From NCBI GenBank assembly GCA_009763385.1, contig CM019829.1, forward strand, positions 36,931,705-36,995,704: DNA of 64,000 nt, written 5' to 3'. Shown here in pieces: positions 1 to 11,866 of this stretch. The notes below the pieces were generated by a model, which had not been told where the DNA came from, did no database searches, and saw only the letters and a program-made list of their open reading frames with translations. This DNA is from Coix lacryma-jobi var. lacryma-jobi. Taxonomy: Eukaryota; Streptophyta; Magnoliopsida; Poales; Poaceae. Each line of letters begins with the position of its first letter. Position 1 is the first letter of the stretch. Made by a program: the position numbers and the translations under genes.

Positions 1-815
1 TGAAAAGCACAAGTGACTTCAACACATTCTACACATGCTAGTTGCCAAACTCAATGGTGAACATGTTTCAAATTTTATGTTGAATTAATGTTCTAAAAAG
101 TAGCTCTACTCACAAGATGTATCAGTGATAAAAAAGAGCCTAAGCTACAAGCATCATCATGTATCATCAGAACATACACTAATCAGAGCATAGATTCATT
201 CTACAGATTTTAGACATGAAGCTCAAAAAGATAAAGATGCAAATATGATGAAATGCAAAAACTAAACAAAATCAAGACAAAAGAAGTCAGACTATGATAC
301 AAGAACCAAAATGTTTCCCCAACTAAAAGCGAAAACACACACCAAGCTCACCTCTCAACCTAGCAAAGGTTGATTGGTCCAAAGGCTTGGTGAAAATATC
401 TGCCAACTGAAGATGAGTATCGACATGGTGAAGGTCGATATCACCCTTCTCATAATGGTCTCGCAAGTATGAAAGCGCACATCAATGTGTTTGGTCTTAG
501 AATGCAGCACGGGGTTCTTAGTAACGCTAATCGCACTCATGCTGTCACAAAGCAATGGAACTCGAGAAAAGCTCAGACCAAAATCACGCAAATTGGCCAT
601 CATCCACAACAACTGGGAATAGCAGCTAGCCGCAGCAGCATATTCAGCCTCTGTGGTAGACTGTGCAACACTAGACTGCTTGCGAGAAGACCAAGATACA
701 AGGGAAGAACCCAAAAACTGACAAGTCCCAGAAGTGGACTAGCGCTCAAGTCGGCAACCAGCAAAATCAGCATCTGAGTAACCACAAAGGGAGAGGGTGG
801 AGTGTGGCAGAACCT
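1..815 (-). mobile_element. SIRE-type copia fragment C (3' end)
   Basis: This is the 3' part of a SIRE/Maximus-type copia element on the minus strand. It holds the end of RNase H and, from 322 down to 1, AT-rich 3' untranslated sequence. The stretch from 1 onward matches the same part of element A starting near 3065, and the coding tail matches A at 3383-3860, so C is a separate copy and not part of A. Similarity to other copies stops near 812, where a Tekay-like LTR begins. The element continues beyond the left edge of the window, so its 3' LTR is not seen. Confidence 0.8.
323..815 (-). pseudogene. copia RNase H tail, broken
   Basis: This is the C-terminal part of a copia pol polyprotein. 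Visible RNase H motifs are GYSDADFAG, SWSSRKQSSVAQSTTEAEY and the conserved tail VPLLCDS..AISVTKNPVLHSKTKHIDVRFH. The protein would degrade the RNA strand of the RNA:DNA hybrid during reverse transcription. A frameshift follows the DVRFH motif near 468-475, where element A has two extra bases. The original stop (TAG, minus) is at 323-325. Upstream coding sequence is replaced by LTR L, so reverse transcriptase is missing. It is not functional. Confidence 0.8.
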
Positions 816-2706
816 CCCGGCAATGTAGCCCACCTGCACACATCATCATCTCCCATAGTTGTGATGACCGTACATGTGTACCACGTTACTGGAAAGATCC
901 GTCAGGAGTCTCCGAAAGAACCCCGAATAATCCACGAGTTACAGGATCATCCTCTATTCGAGAGAAATAACAACAACATTACAATAGTTGATACAAAAAT
1001 AACATCGGAGAGCAGAAGGAAGGTAAGATAAACATTACAAAGCATGAATAAGTTACTTTTCAAATAAACTTAACTCAGATTGCGGAAGAAGAGCAGCACT
1101 ATAGAGCCTGACTTAGGTACAACACCCAAGTCAAAGAGAGAACCACCGGATCATATCGAGCCCACGAACATGATCCAGAAAGACACCACAAGCTAAAACC
1201 TGCAACAGGGGGATTAACAAACCCTGAGTACATGAGGGTACTCAACAAGACTTACCCGACTAAGAAAAAGACTCCAAGGGCATGCTGGCTTAGGGGATGT
1301 AGTGAGGCTAGCAAAAGAGAAGAGCTTTGTAGAAAAAGCTTTCTACTAGTTCATCCTATTTTTTTTAAGTTTTAGCGGTGCATTAAGTTATTAAATAGTA
1401 TCCACTTTGCACCTATCTAAATCAAACACTTGTTTAAGCATCACATCTCATGATAAACTTTTCTTGCCACCATCTTCACTTGATTAAACTATGTTGAAGG
1501 TGCGAGGACGAGTCTCCTTTTCTCATGGAGCAAACAACGATTCGAACCGCTTGATCTACCCAGCTGGGGCTTCCTTATCACACGACATATGCAAGACCGA
1601 ACTTGCATATATCAACCTCCCCGTTGATCCGCTCAGACCAGACCGAAGCCGCGCCACCCGGAAGTACAGTACACCACCGCCCTACAACGGCCTTGATGAG
1701 TAACGTCCATCAGTGGACCGAGCAAGGTGGGTACACGCTACTCCCGCCATCTCTCCACTCCCAGTGCGCAGGTGCGCCGTTCCAGTAAGAGCATAGCCAC
1801 AGTAGGGCTTACCGTAGCATGTGACCAGTACTAACATATAGTTGTCGATCCAACGGGCCAACAGCGGATGGGTCCTAAGCGACACAGGCGGAAACACTAC
1901 ACGAGGACTCCATTCCTGTGCAAGTTACCCGCCCGGTCTCAGTTTAATTATCATCATCATATTAGGGTTCTCACGACCCGTAGACAGAGTCGAAGAGAGA
2001 ACAGGTAAACCTATATCTCACGAACGATGAAACCATCGACCGACTTCTACCGAAGTCTAAGCATTGCTAAGCATTTGGGAACGACTTATCACTACTGATG
2101 GGATATCATCAGGGGATTATCTGGAAATCAAGATATTCATGCAACAACGGTTTCATTCAACTCCTACTTACTTAATGCACATTTCACAAGACCTACAGTG
2201 TAATAAAGTATTTGTAAAACAGAGAGTGGGTAGTATGCACCGGGGCTTGCCTGTGTTGCAGAGAAGACTAGGATCTCCGAAAGACCCACAAAAGTTAGTT
2301 CCGTAGAGACTTGAAGTTTAATCTTCCCGAAGAAGGTTGTCTGACGAAGTTCTCCTCCTGAGGCTTGATCATCTGGACCTCCTCGACCCGAAGCTTGCTC
2401 AACACAACCATCGACTCTCTCGTATGAACTACACGTATACAATGATGCATGCTTAGTATGATACAATGCATGATAAGTTGTATACAATGATGCATCCTTA
2501 GTATGATACAATGCATGATAAGGTGCAGGACAAACAAATGCATAACAAAAGTTAACGCAAGGTAAGGGAGGTCGAGTATAACCTACCAACTAGTGTTCCT
2601 AGTGTAGTGTGTCATTTTTATACAACATTAATAGATGGATTAACTAAAGTGTTTAAGAGTGTATCACAAGCATCATCTACTGCCATAGAACTTCCGTGTA
2701 GGGATG
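816..2706 (-). mobile_element. Divergent Tekay-like gypsy LTR (L), solo or recombinant
   Basis: This stretch of about 1.9 kb without a gene reads on the minus strand like a distant relative of the LTRs of element D. Shared landmarks in the same order are a purine-rich GAGGTCCAG block, CAAGCCCCGG-GCAT, GAGACCGGGCGGG, and GGGTAAGTCTnnnTGAGTACC followed by a TGTACTCAGGGTTT block. No gag or pol is attached. The exact ends are uncertain because no convincing TG/CA pair with a 5-bp duplication is visible. Its left flank is copia RNase H (C) and its right flank is copia 3' UTR (A), which is not expected for a simple insertion. Confidence 0.65.
2436..2525. repeat. 45-bp tandem duplication in LTR L
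   Basis: There are two adjacent copies (2436-2480 and 2481-2525) of a 45-bp unit beginning TATACAATGATGCAT and ending near TGATAAGTTG. They differ at only a few positions. The unit contains the near-palindrome ATGCAT twice. No coding role is visible. Confidence 0.85.
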
Positions 2707-3382
2707 CAACGGTTAAATTACACAATTTCAAATTTTATCGGAGTTGCAACGGTTAAATTACACAAGTTCAAATTTCAGTATGTGATTGCGAGAGGTTAAA
2801 AGCTTGTCATTGCCTAACTTTTCAACTGTGCGAAACCTAGGCAAAAGCAATCAGAAGCTTAAAGCAACAGTTTCGGTCATACACTACACAGCTCAAGTTT
2901 AACTCAAAGTGCAATGAGAAACAGTCTCGAAACTGTGATGTGCTGACAAGCAATCCCATCTCGATCTTCCCAATTCACTTAACTTGGTTCAAAATTAAAG
3001 CAGAATATGAGCATACCAAGCAAGTCAATGACTCAGAACTAGAGACATAGCAACCTAGCATATATGAAAAGCACAAGTGACATTCTACACATGCTAGTTG
3101 CTTATCTCAATGGTGAACAATTTCAAGTTTTACGTTCATTAAACAAATTCACCATTCATAAAATAGCTCAGCTCACAACATGTATCAGTGATCAGTAAGA
3201 GCATAAGCTACAAGCATCATCATATAGCATCGGAGTACACTAGACAGAGCATAATCACATTCTAGAGATTATATACATGAAGCTCAAAGAATAAAGATGC
3301 ATGATGAGATGCAAAGACTAACCAACCCAAAAACGAAAAAGAAAGTCAGTCTATGATACAATAGACAAAATGTTTCCCCCAT
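2707..3382 (-). other. 3' untranslated region of element A (partial)
   Basis: This is AT-rich sequence between the pol stop and the break with LTR L, and it has no ORF of interest. It matches the start of the 3' UTR of B (15038 onward) and of E (below 27050). Near 2707-2785 a segment starting GCAACGGTTAAATTACACAA is tandemly doubled; B has a single copy. The part that carries the hairpin array in B and E is lost here. Confidence 0.7.
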
Positions 3383-6300
3383 CTAAAAGGGGAAACACAC
3401 ACCAAGCGCACCTCTCAACATAGCAAAAGTTGATTGATCCAAAGGCTTGGTAAAAATATCTGCCAACTGATGATGAGTATCGACATGGTGAAGGTCGATA
3501 TCACCCTTCTCATAGTGGTCTCGCAGAAAATGAAAGCGCACATCAATGTGTTTGGTCTTGGAGTGCAGCATGGGGTTCTTAGCAACGCTAATAGCACTCG
3601 TGCTGTCACAAAGCAAAGGAACGCGAGAAAAGCTCAGACCAAAATCACGCAAAGTGGCCATCATCCAAAGTAATTGGGAATAGCAGCTAGCCGCAGCAAC
3701 ATACTCAGCCTCCGTGGTAGACTGGGCGACACTAGACTGCTTGCGAGAAGACCACGATACAAGAGAAGAACAAATAAATTGACAAGTCCCAGAAGTGGAC
3801 TTGCGCTCAATTCGCCAACCAGCAAAATCGGCATCAGAATAACCGCAAAGATAGAGGATGGAGGAAGCAGAATACCAAATCCCAAACTCTGGAGTGAAGC
3901 ATAAGTACCTCATAATGCGCTTGACCGCCTCACGGTGATAGGTGCGCGGCGACGACTGAAATCGCGTGCAAAGACACACCGCGAACTGGATGTCCGAGCG
4001 TGTCGCCGTCAGGTACAACAGCGAACCGATCATACTCCGGTACTCCTTCTAGTCCACAGCTTCTCCATCCTTGTCCGCATCCGGGGCCGTCGTGGTCGAC
4101 ATGGGTGTTGGAAGAGGCTTGGCCTCACACATATTGAACTTCTTCAATACTTCCTTGGTATACTTACCCTGGTGCACAAACGTTCCCTCTCGAGATTGCT
4201 TGATTTGCAACCCAAGGAAAAATGTCAACTCGCCCATCATGCTCATCTCAAACTCCCTGCTCATAGTGTCTGCAAACTTGGCAACCAAAGCGTGAGAAGA
4301 ACCACCAAAAATGATATCATCCACATAAATCTGGACCAAGAGAGTGTCATTGCCTTGCTTGAGGAGAAAAAGCATTTTATCCACACATCCCATTTTAAAA
4401 CCCTTAGCAAGCAAAAAGGTTTTCAACCTATCATACCAGGCTCTAGGGGCTTGTTTCAAACTATATAAAGCTTTGTGAAGTTTAAAAAGATGGTTTGGAA
4501 ACTTGGGATTTTCAAAACTGGGAGGTTGTTTCACATACACCTCTTCTTCTATGTAGCCGTTTAAAAAGGCACTCTTGACATCTATTTGAAAAAGTTTAAA
4601 CCCTCTGGATGCAGCAAAAGCCAAGAGTATCCTAATCACCTCCAAACAAGCTACAGGAGCAAACGTCTGTTCATAGTCTATCCCCTCCTTCTGACTATAC
4701 CCCTGGGCTACAAGTCTGGCCTTGTTTCTCACAACATGGCCATCCTCTCCTTGTTTGTTTTTGAAAACCCATTTTGTACCAATAGGTTGACACTCAGGAG
4801 GAGGTGGAACCAAAACCCAAACCCGATTTCTTTCAAAGTTTCCTAACTCCTCATGCATGGCATTGACCCAATTCGGATCAGATAAGGCGTGTCGAACATC
4901 TCGGGGTTCAAAATCAGCAACAAATGCAGAATGAGCAAAGTGAGAGATTTGTTGTGACTTTGACCGAGTGACACGTTCGCCGATGCTGCCGGTCATCTGT
5001 TGAGGCGGGTGTTGGCGCTGGATGTGTCGTGGCGCCTCCTGAATTGAAGAGATCTCTCCCTCAACAGCAGCTGGTGCCTCCTCGGGTACAAAAGGTACCG
5101 CTCGAAGTGGCGGATCCACGGCCCCCACGTAGTCGACGAAGAGGGGTTGGGGCCATGAGTCGTCGTAGTAGAAGCCGATGCTTGCGGCATAGCAGGTGGA
5201 GGTGCTGCTGGGTCATCCATCCCTTCAGCACCCTTGTCCTCATCATCAAAAAGAGGTTCCCCAACCTCGTGATCACCTGCACGCTCAAATCTAGAAGAGG
5301 GACAAACCATGGTCTCGTGGAAGGTGACATTAGATGTCTCCATGACTTGGTTAGTATCAAGGTTAAGTACACGATATGCTCGAGTGTGAGTGCCATAACC
5401 CAAAAATACACCATCAGAAGAACGAGACTCAAACTTGTCCAGGTTGCCTTTCTTGAGTATAAAATAGTGCCAACCAAAAACTCTAAAATAACTCACTTTG
5501 GGTTGTTTTCCAAAATGCAACTCATAAGAAGTCTTTTTCAAGAAAGCTCAGAGGAAAATGCGATTGGAAATATAGCATGCAGTGTTCATAGCTTCGGCCC
5601 AATATCGCCTAGGAGTCCTATGCTCATCGAGCATCGTCCTGGCCATCTCTACAAGGGTCTGATTCTTCCTCTCTACAACACCATTCTGTGGCGGTGTGTA
5701 GGGGGAAGAAAACTGATGCTCTAAACCCAAAGAGTTACAAAACTTCTCAAAGTCTGAATTCTTGAATTCGGAACCATTATCACTACGAATAGCTCACATT
5801 GAGTTCATAGGGAACTCATTCTGAAGACGCAAAATCAGATTGCGAGCAAAAGAGAAAGTCTCAGTTTTCTCAGCTAAAAAGAAAACCCACGAATATCTTG
5901 AAAAGTCATCGACAACAACCAACACATACCACTTCCCCCCAACCGAGCTCACCCGAGCCGGACCAACAAGATCCATGTGTAAAAGCTCTCCAGGGCGCTT
6001 AGTCATGACCTGAGTCACTGGATGGTGGGGAGCGGCAACCATCTTCCCATGTCTACAAGAATGGCAAACAAGATCCTTCTCCATGCACAACTTGGGCAAT
6101 CCTCGGATTAAGCCAAGTGAGCTAAGCCTTGCAAGCAAGTCGAAGCTCAGGTGACCAAGTCTCCTATGCCACTTCCAAAGATCAGAGGAGGAAGGTCTAG
6201 CCAAAAGACAACGAGAAATCCCAAATGACTCCGAGAAATTCACACGAAAGACTTTCCCAAAGGGCAAAATCATACATACAAGATTGCCTTGAGGATCTAA

Positions 6301-6593
6301 AATACGACTGAGATTCGGCTTAAAACGAATCTCATAGTCATCATCGAAAAGTTGCGAAACAGAAAGAAGCTTAAAATGCAAGTTAGAAACAAGAGCAACA
6401 TCAGGCAACACAAAGTGCTCATTAACTCTCACCGACCCACGAGACAACACTTTACCTTTGCTATTGTCGACGAAGGTGATAAACTCCTTTCCGGCGACCG
6501 GACTAAGACTAGAGAACCACCTGGCGTTTCCGGTCATGTGCCTCGAACAACCGGAATCCACCAACCAAACGTTCTCCAATCGTTTTACCTACA
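3383..6593 (-). pseudogene. pol: copia pol polyprotein of element A, broken
   Basis: Domains in order on the minus strand are as follows. Aspartic protease near 6570 has the motif LVDSGCSRHMTG. The integrase zinc region has WHRRLGHLSF and CHSCRHGK, and its core has VVVDDFSRYSW, IRSDNGSEF and PPQNGVVERKN, the D,D,E residues. RT follows with IDVKSAFLNGYIEEEVYVKQP and YVDDIIFGGSS. RNase H has GYSDADFAG and ends at LGVCFPF with TAG at 3383-3385. Together these would process the polyprotein, copy the RNA and integrate the cDNA. Breaks include TGA just before the IRSDNGSEF motif (near 5795), frameshifts around 5540-5730 and near 5000-5130, and TAG at 4047-4049 between RT and RNase H. It is inactive. 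Confidence 0.9.
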
Positions 6594-7185
6594 TCAATAA
6601 AAAGACATAGGGTGAGCATACGGTCCAACACTGGGGTTAGTGAAGTGGGAAGAATACCAGTGTTGGGCCGGCTGCTCAAAAGAACGGTTAGCAGAAAAAC
6701 CATTCCTAGCACGCCTAAGGGAGGAGCGATCACCATGTAGAGGAAAACGTGGTCCGCTAAGGGAACAGCGTCCATCGCTATACTCAAAACGCGATGGGGG
6801 AAAACGCTCAACTACAAAGCCACCGCCACGGGGTCCATAGCCTACAACTGCAGGCTCCCGCTGGGCACGACCTCCTTGCGGCCTAGCCCTAGGAACTTGA
6901 GGTTTTGGACCTCTAGGCCTCTGAACATTCGGCACATGTACATCATGGAAAGGATGGTACATGTCCATGTTGTTCATCTCCTTTGCACGGCGCTCATCTC
7001 TCTTGCGCCGAAAGCAAAACTCCCTCAAGTGTCCATCTCTCCCACAGTGCTCACAATACTACCTCACCGCTCTCATAGGGGGGTGTTGGTACTCACGGTA
7101 GTGGGTATGGATCACTTTGCCTTTCTGTGGCATGAGCTCCTCTTGGATAGGTGGCATTGTGTCTAGTTTGTTCTTGAGGTGGTTT
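6594..7185 (-). pseudogene. gag: gag C-terminal part of element A (after insertion of B)
   Basis: This continues the gag that is interrupted at 7185 by element B; the upstream part is at 18715-20738. A second zinc knuckle of the form CEHCGRDGHLREFC is followed by an RG/RP-rich basic tail and the end PSVGPYAHPMSFY. Just upstream of the knuckle an in-frame TAG replaces a codon. The gag stop lies directly before pol, and the pol frame is also closed at this point, as in element B. The tail is probably RNA-binding. Confidence 0.85.
7181..7185. repeat. Target site duplication of element B (left)
   Basis: GGTTT directly precedes the TGCGGATACATG start of B's 5' LTR. It is matched by GGTTT at 18715-18719 right after the 3' LTR. 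Five bases is the normal duplication length for copia integration. Confidence 0.93.
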
Positions 7186-9189
7186 TGCGGATACATGGGT
7201 GTGTGCCGAGTCTCTGAGTGATGAGTGATTGTCAACTGGGATAATGCACATGTTCTTTGGCTTGTGTTGTGCTGGAGTTGAGCACGGATACAGTGATCGA
7301 AGGCGAGGTGAAGATCAAGTAGAGACGTGCCGTGCCGATGGACCGAGAGTGGCGAAGGGCGGATGTGAGGCTTGGACTAAGGGACCGGTGGCCCGAGGAT
7401 CAGCTGTGGTGGCTGACAGCCTGGTATAGCGAAGAGCGAAGACTTGCAGGCATGGTGTTGCCTGAGTCAAGGACTTGGGGACACGTGTCGGTGGACTGGG
7501 TGCACGGGCGGTGCATCCCACCTACGGCTCGGTTTGGTGGTTGAGCCACAGAAAAACCACCAAGTGGACAGTTTCCAGGTTTGGGCCTCAAAACCTGGGC
7601 GCTGATGGTTTCTGAGTTTGGGCAATAAAACTCGGGCTGAGGACGGTTTCCAGGTTTGGGCCTCAAAACCTGGGTGCTGCGGGTTTCTGAGTTTGGGCCA
7701 GAAAACTCAGGCGAAGGTCGGCTGGTTTCCCGGTTTGGCCCTCAAAACCGGGGGTTGGCTATGAAGGCTGGTTTCCCGGTTTGGGCCACAAAACCGGGGG
7801 TGCGATGTCCGGGAAAAGGACAAGCAGAGCGGTGGCGGCACGTGGCGGCAATCGGTTAGGTTGCGTCATGGCAACGCTACCAGTTGTGCGGGCGTGGCCA
7901 TCGGATCACCACCTACCACGAGTTGGTCCAGAATAACCCTAGGGTTTAGCTGGTTCGCTCTGTAATTAGAGAGGGGTAGAGTAGGAATTAGAATTAGGAT
8001 AAGTAGAGGGAGACACCCTCCTCCCTTCCGCGCTCAGTCATTTGCTCTTTGCTTCTAGGGGTTTCCTGCTCTCCCTATTCCCTGTTGTAGCGAACTGAGA
8101 TCCACAGAGAAGAGAACCATACCTCTGTGTCCGTGAGATTTTGAGGATGTGAGACCGTAATCTCACTGTTGTAGCGTGTGGTTGCCACACGGTTGCAAAT
8201 TCGTGGTTGTAATTCGCGTTTTGTTCTTATTCTTCGCGGGTTGCTTTTCTCCTCGTTTTTCCCGTCGTTCGATCTCTTAGCTCGGTGTGTCTTTTGCAAA
8301 TCTGTTTGAACCAAGTTGTTCAAGATCGCGAGATGCTACTTTCCACCAAAGGAATTTTCCTCTAACCTCACGAGCTAGTAGATCGGTCAATTTTTGTTTC
8401 GGGTCAAGTTTTTCACCCTTCCCCGAATTTCTTCGATTCATCGATTTGGAGATAGATTCGTGCCATGATCTCTTAAAGATAGCTCACTATCATCCTTGTG
8501 ACTCCTCTCACCAAGTTTGATCCCTTGAGGATTTATTTTGGGTGAGATCGAGTTGAATTGGTGGACGAACGAAGCAGCGTCGAGGTGACCGGACGCTGGG
8601 GTCGGGGCGACTGGACGCACGGTCCAGAGTCCGGTCGTTGAACACATTGACTGTGTCTTTCTGGAACTTCACCGGACGCTCGGTCTTTAACTGACCGGAC
8701 GCACCCGTCACACTGTTCATTAGGGTTGGCTTTTGTGGCCGGACGCTCAGGCTCAGTGAGTCCGGCCAGGAACAGAGAGCTCCCAAATTGAATTTCGCTC
8801 GACCGGACGCGTTCGGTGGTCAGTGACCGGACGCAGGCAGAGTCCGGTCAGAGCTGTTTCTTCACTGTTTCTTCTGCAGTTTGACCGTTCAACTTTGGAT
8901 TTGGTTTTGAGCTTTTGCGTTGGATTTCCGACTTCATGCTCTACAGAAATCGGGCTTCTCTTGCAAAATAGCCTGAACTTGCGTGAACTTGAGTGAGGAA
9001 GTTTTTGTGGTGTCCCGCTGTGTTCCTAGGGAACATCCACCCATTCTCTTGGGTCGTAGAGATCACGTGCATCGGTTTTGCTTTTGTGGTTGATTCTCGG
9101 GACAGTGGCGACAAGTTTTCTGAAAAGAAATTTGAAGCTCCCATTCACCCCCCCTCTGGTCGCTTTCTGATTGCACTCTCGGTCCTTCA
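7186..9189 (+). repeat. 5' LTR of element B
   Basis: It starts TGCGGATACATGG and ends GGTCCTTCA, 2004 bp, two bases before the primer site. U3 holds the seven-hairpin array (7536-7798). The likely TATA position reads CTGTAATTAG (about 7960-7969), where the 3' LTR has TTTATAATTAG. The downstream R/U5 part has a cluster of ACCGGACGC-type repeats (about 8588-8850). Confidence 0.93.
7536..7798 (+). repeat. Array of seven U3 hairpins, B 5' LTR
   Basis: There are seven inverted repeats about 40 bp apart. Arms (left/right) are GGTGGTT/AACCACC (7536-7561); CCAGGTTT/AAACCTGG (7575-7598); GAGTTT/AAACTC (7614-7633); CCAGGTTT/AAACCTGG (7650-7673); CTGAGTTT/AAACTCAG (7687-7710); CCCGGTTT/AAACCGGG (7729-7752) and the same again (7775-7798). 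Six of the seven use a short loop of the type GGGCCTCA, GGGCCACA or a close variant. The outer arm bases change from unit to unit while pairing is kept. Confidence 0.9.
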
Positions 9190-9191
9190 AT

Positions 9192-9203
9192 TGGTATCAG
9201 AGC
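9192..9203 (+). other. Primer binding site of element B
   Basis: TGGTATCAGAGC lies two bases after the 5' LTR. It is complementary to the 3' end of plant initiator tRNA-Met, the usual minus-strand primer of plant copia elements. Confidence 0.93.
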
Positions 9204-9251
9204 GGGTTAAGGATCTTCCACCTTAGCCGGTTCAGATCCACAGAAGGCGTC

Positions 9252-11866
9252 ATGGATCGTGGCGTGGGCAAACCGCCGTTTTTCGATGGGACGAACTATG
9301 CGTATTGGAAGATACGCATGTCAGCCTATCTGTAGAATATGGGTGCTTCCATTTGGGATATTTGCAACTCTGCTGATTACGTGGTCTTGGCTGCACATGT
9401 GACTCAGCGTCAGATCGATGATCACGATGCCAATAGCCGAGCCCGTAATTCTCTTCTCTCATGCTTGAGCATGATAGAGTTTGATCGCGTTTCTCACCTC
9501 GCTATGGCTCAGGAGATTTGGGCATCCCTCATGCGTTTCCAGGAGGGAACCTCTCAAGTCAAAACCCGTCTCTACGAGTTGCACAAGCGAGAGTATGAGA
9601 ACTTTCGACATATGCCTGGCGAGAGCATAGAAAGTTTATTCGCTCGCTTTCAGGTGATTGTCAACAGGATGAGGGCTAACAAGGAGCTATTGCCTTTCGA
9701 CGATCATGAGAGAGCTTTGAAGCTTTTGCATACTCTTGATCGGTCGGTGTGGGACTCAAAGGTCCAGGCGATCATCGAATCACCTAACTATGAGACCCTC
9801 ACGTGCAACGAGCTCTTCAGTAAGCTCAAGTCCAGTGAGATCGATGCCATGGCGAGGGCTTCTTATCAAAATCCTTTTGGCCCGTCAATGGCTTTGCTTT
9901 CTGGCTCTTCTGCTAATCCCTCTGGAGGTTTTGCACTTTCCTCTCTTCTTTCTGTCATAGAGGAGTAGTTGGAGTTCATGGGGGATGATGAGTTGGCTTT
10001 GCTCGCCAACCGGTTCTCGCGGTTCCACAATAACCGCATGAACCGTCGCCGCGGTGGAGGATGCTCAGGATGCTTCGAGTGCGGCGACCCCAACCACTTC
10101 ATCGCCAATTGCTCAAAGAAGAACAAGCAAGTCTTCGGCAAGGCGGATCATGGTCACAAGTACGACTCCGGCAAGCGCAAGGAGAAGTACGTCCCCTCGA
10201 AGCACAAGCGGAAGGCGGCTTCAACAAGGAGTACATCAAGATGAAGTACTTGGAGAAGGCCCAGGCTGAGCAGCGTGCTTTCTTCGCCACGCTCAGCGAC
10301 GTCGACGACTCGGATGACGACTTTGCTGCCTTAAGCGATGACGAGTCCAAGAAGAAGAAGAGGATCGAGGACAAGCTGAACGGTCTCTGCTTCTTCGCCG
10401 ACAACGAGGGCTTCTGCACCATGGCCGTCGGCAAGGAGGTCGACGGTGAGCTGGAGGAGACCCCTCGGAACGACGACGACACCTCCCAGGTATCTCAGAC
10501 CCCCGATGAGCTTTCTGCTGAGGTCGAGAAACTTACTGCCATGCTCCTGATTCAGGATAAGTTGCTTAGGTGTGCTGCTAGAGAGCGCATGGAGTTTAGG
10601 CAGAAGTGGGAGGATACGGTGAAGGAACTTGAGTTTGCCAAGTCCACCGTGGTCGTTTCTGAGGAGGGTGAGTGTGAGATGTGCACCACGCACATGACTG
10701 ACCTTCTCACTTTCAGAGGTAAGCATGTTGCGTTGGTAGGAGAGGTGGATGAGCTGAAGGCTAGGTCCTCTCTGTTGGGTGCGTGCAAGTCTTGTGCGGG
10801 CTTGCAATCCGAGTTGGCAGAGAAGAATGCCAAGATTGTGTCTCTTGAGAAGGCCAGCTCTGGTAGCACTTGTGTAACTAGATGCGTTCTTTGTGAGGGT
10901 TTGGAGATGGAAATCGCAAACGTGAAGCATGACAAGATGCAAACCGAGGAGGAAAACACATACCTTTGGACCATCTTGTCATGGGTGTCTAGCGGTGAGC
11001 CACAGCTCGGGATGATGATCTCCTAATTCAAGCGAGCTGCTGGAGGTCCAGGTGTAGGTTTTGCTCCTGGTGTTGATGTTTCATCTTTCGGCAAGATTGG
11101 ATAGTCAAGTGGTCTTAACCCATGTGAGAAGCCCGACTCCACCACTACTCCCAAACTTACCAAGATTCCACCCAAAGAGCCTCTCAAGCCTAACACCAAG
11201 GATGGGGTCTTTGTTGAACCTCCGAGAGCTCCACCCAAGAAACAATCATGGGCTCCCAAACCAAACCATCTCAAGAACAAGCTGGACACTATGCCACCCA
11301 TCCAGGAGGAGCTTATGCCACAGAAAGGCAAAGTGATCCACAACCACTACCGTGAGTACCAACAAACCCCTATGAGAGCGGTGAGGTACCACTGTGAGCA
11401 CTGTGGGAGAGATGGACACTTGAGTGAGTTCTGTTTTCGGCGCAAGAGAGAGGCGCGCCGCGCAAAGGAGATGAACAACACGGACATGTACCATCCTTTC
11501 CATGATGTACATGTGCCGAATGTTCAGAGGCGTGCTGGTAGGCCTAAAGGTCAAGAACCTCAAGTTCCTAGGCCTAGACAGCGGAGAGGATGTGCTTGGC
11601 GGGAGCCTGCAGTTGTGGGCTATGGATCCCGTGGCGGTGGCTTTGTAGTTGAGCGTTTCCCCCCACCGTGTTTTGACTATCGCGGTGAGGGCTCTTTCCC
11701 TAGCAGACCACGTTTTCCTCAGCGTGGTGATCGCTTTCCCCGTAGGCGTGCTAGGAATAATTTTTCTGCTAACCGTTCTTTTGAGCAGCCGGCCCAACAC
11801 TGGTATTCTCCTTACTTCACTAACCCCAGTGTTGGACCGTATGCTCACCCTATGTCTTTTTATTGA
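9252..11866 (+). pseudogene. gag: copia gag of element B, broken
   Basis: This is a long SIRE-type capsid/nucleocapsid reading frame of about 870 codons if unbroken. The N-terminal part has FDGTNYAYWKIRM and FRHMPGESIESLFARFQ, typical of the copia gag domain. The first zinc knuckle is CFECGDPNHFIANC (near 10075). A cysteine-pair region follows (CEMC, CKSC, CVTRCVLC; near 10670-10900), then a second knuckle CEHCGRDGHLSEFC (near 11392) and a basic RG-rich tail ending at PMSFY with TGA at 11864-11866. Breaks are TAG at 9333-9335 (codon 28), TAG at 9966-9968, a one-base deletion near 10215 relative to A, TAA near 11024 and TAG near 11102. The chosen ATG follows the primer site by about 50 bp and matches A's start. 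Confidence 0.9.

Noticed and set aside
2164..2589. 141-codon minus-strand frame across the tandem duplication in LTR L
   Set aside because: It lies in the LTR and includes the duplicated non-coding unit; only the purine-rich core is shared with the D LTR, so protein coding is not supported.
7536..7798. CRISPR-like regular repeats
   Set aside because: Spacing is regular, but units are inverted repeats with changing arms inside a plant LTR, with no unique spacers or cas genes.
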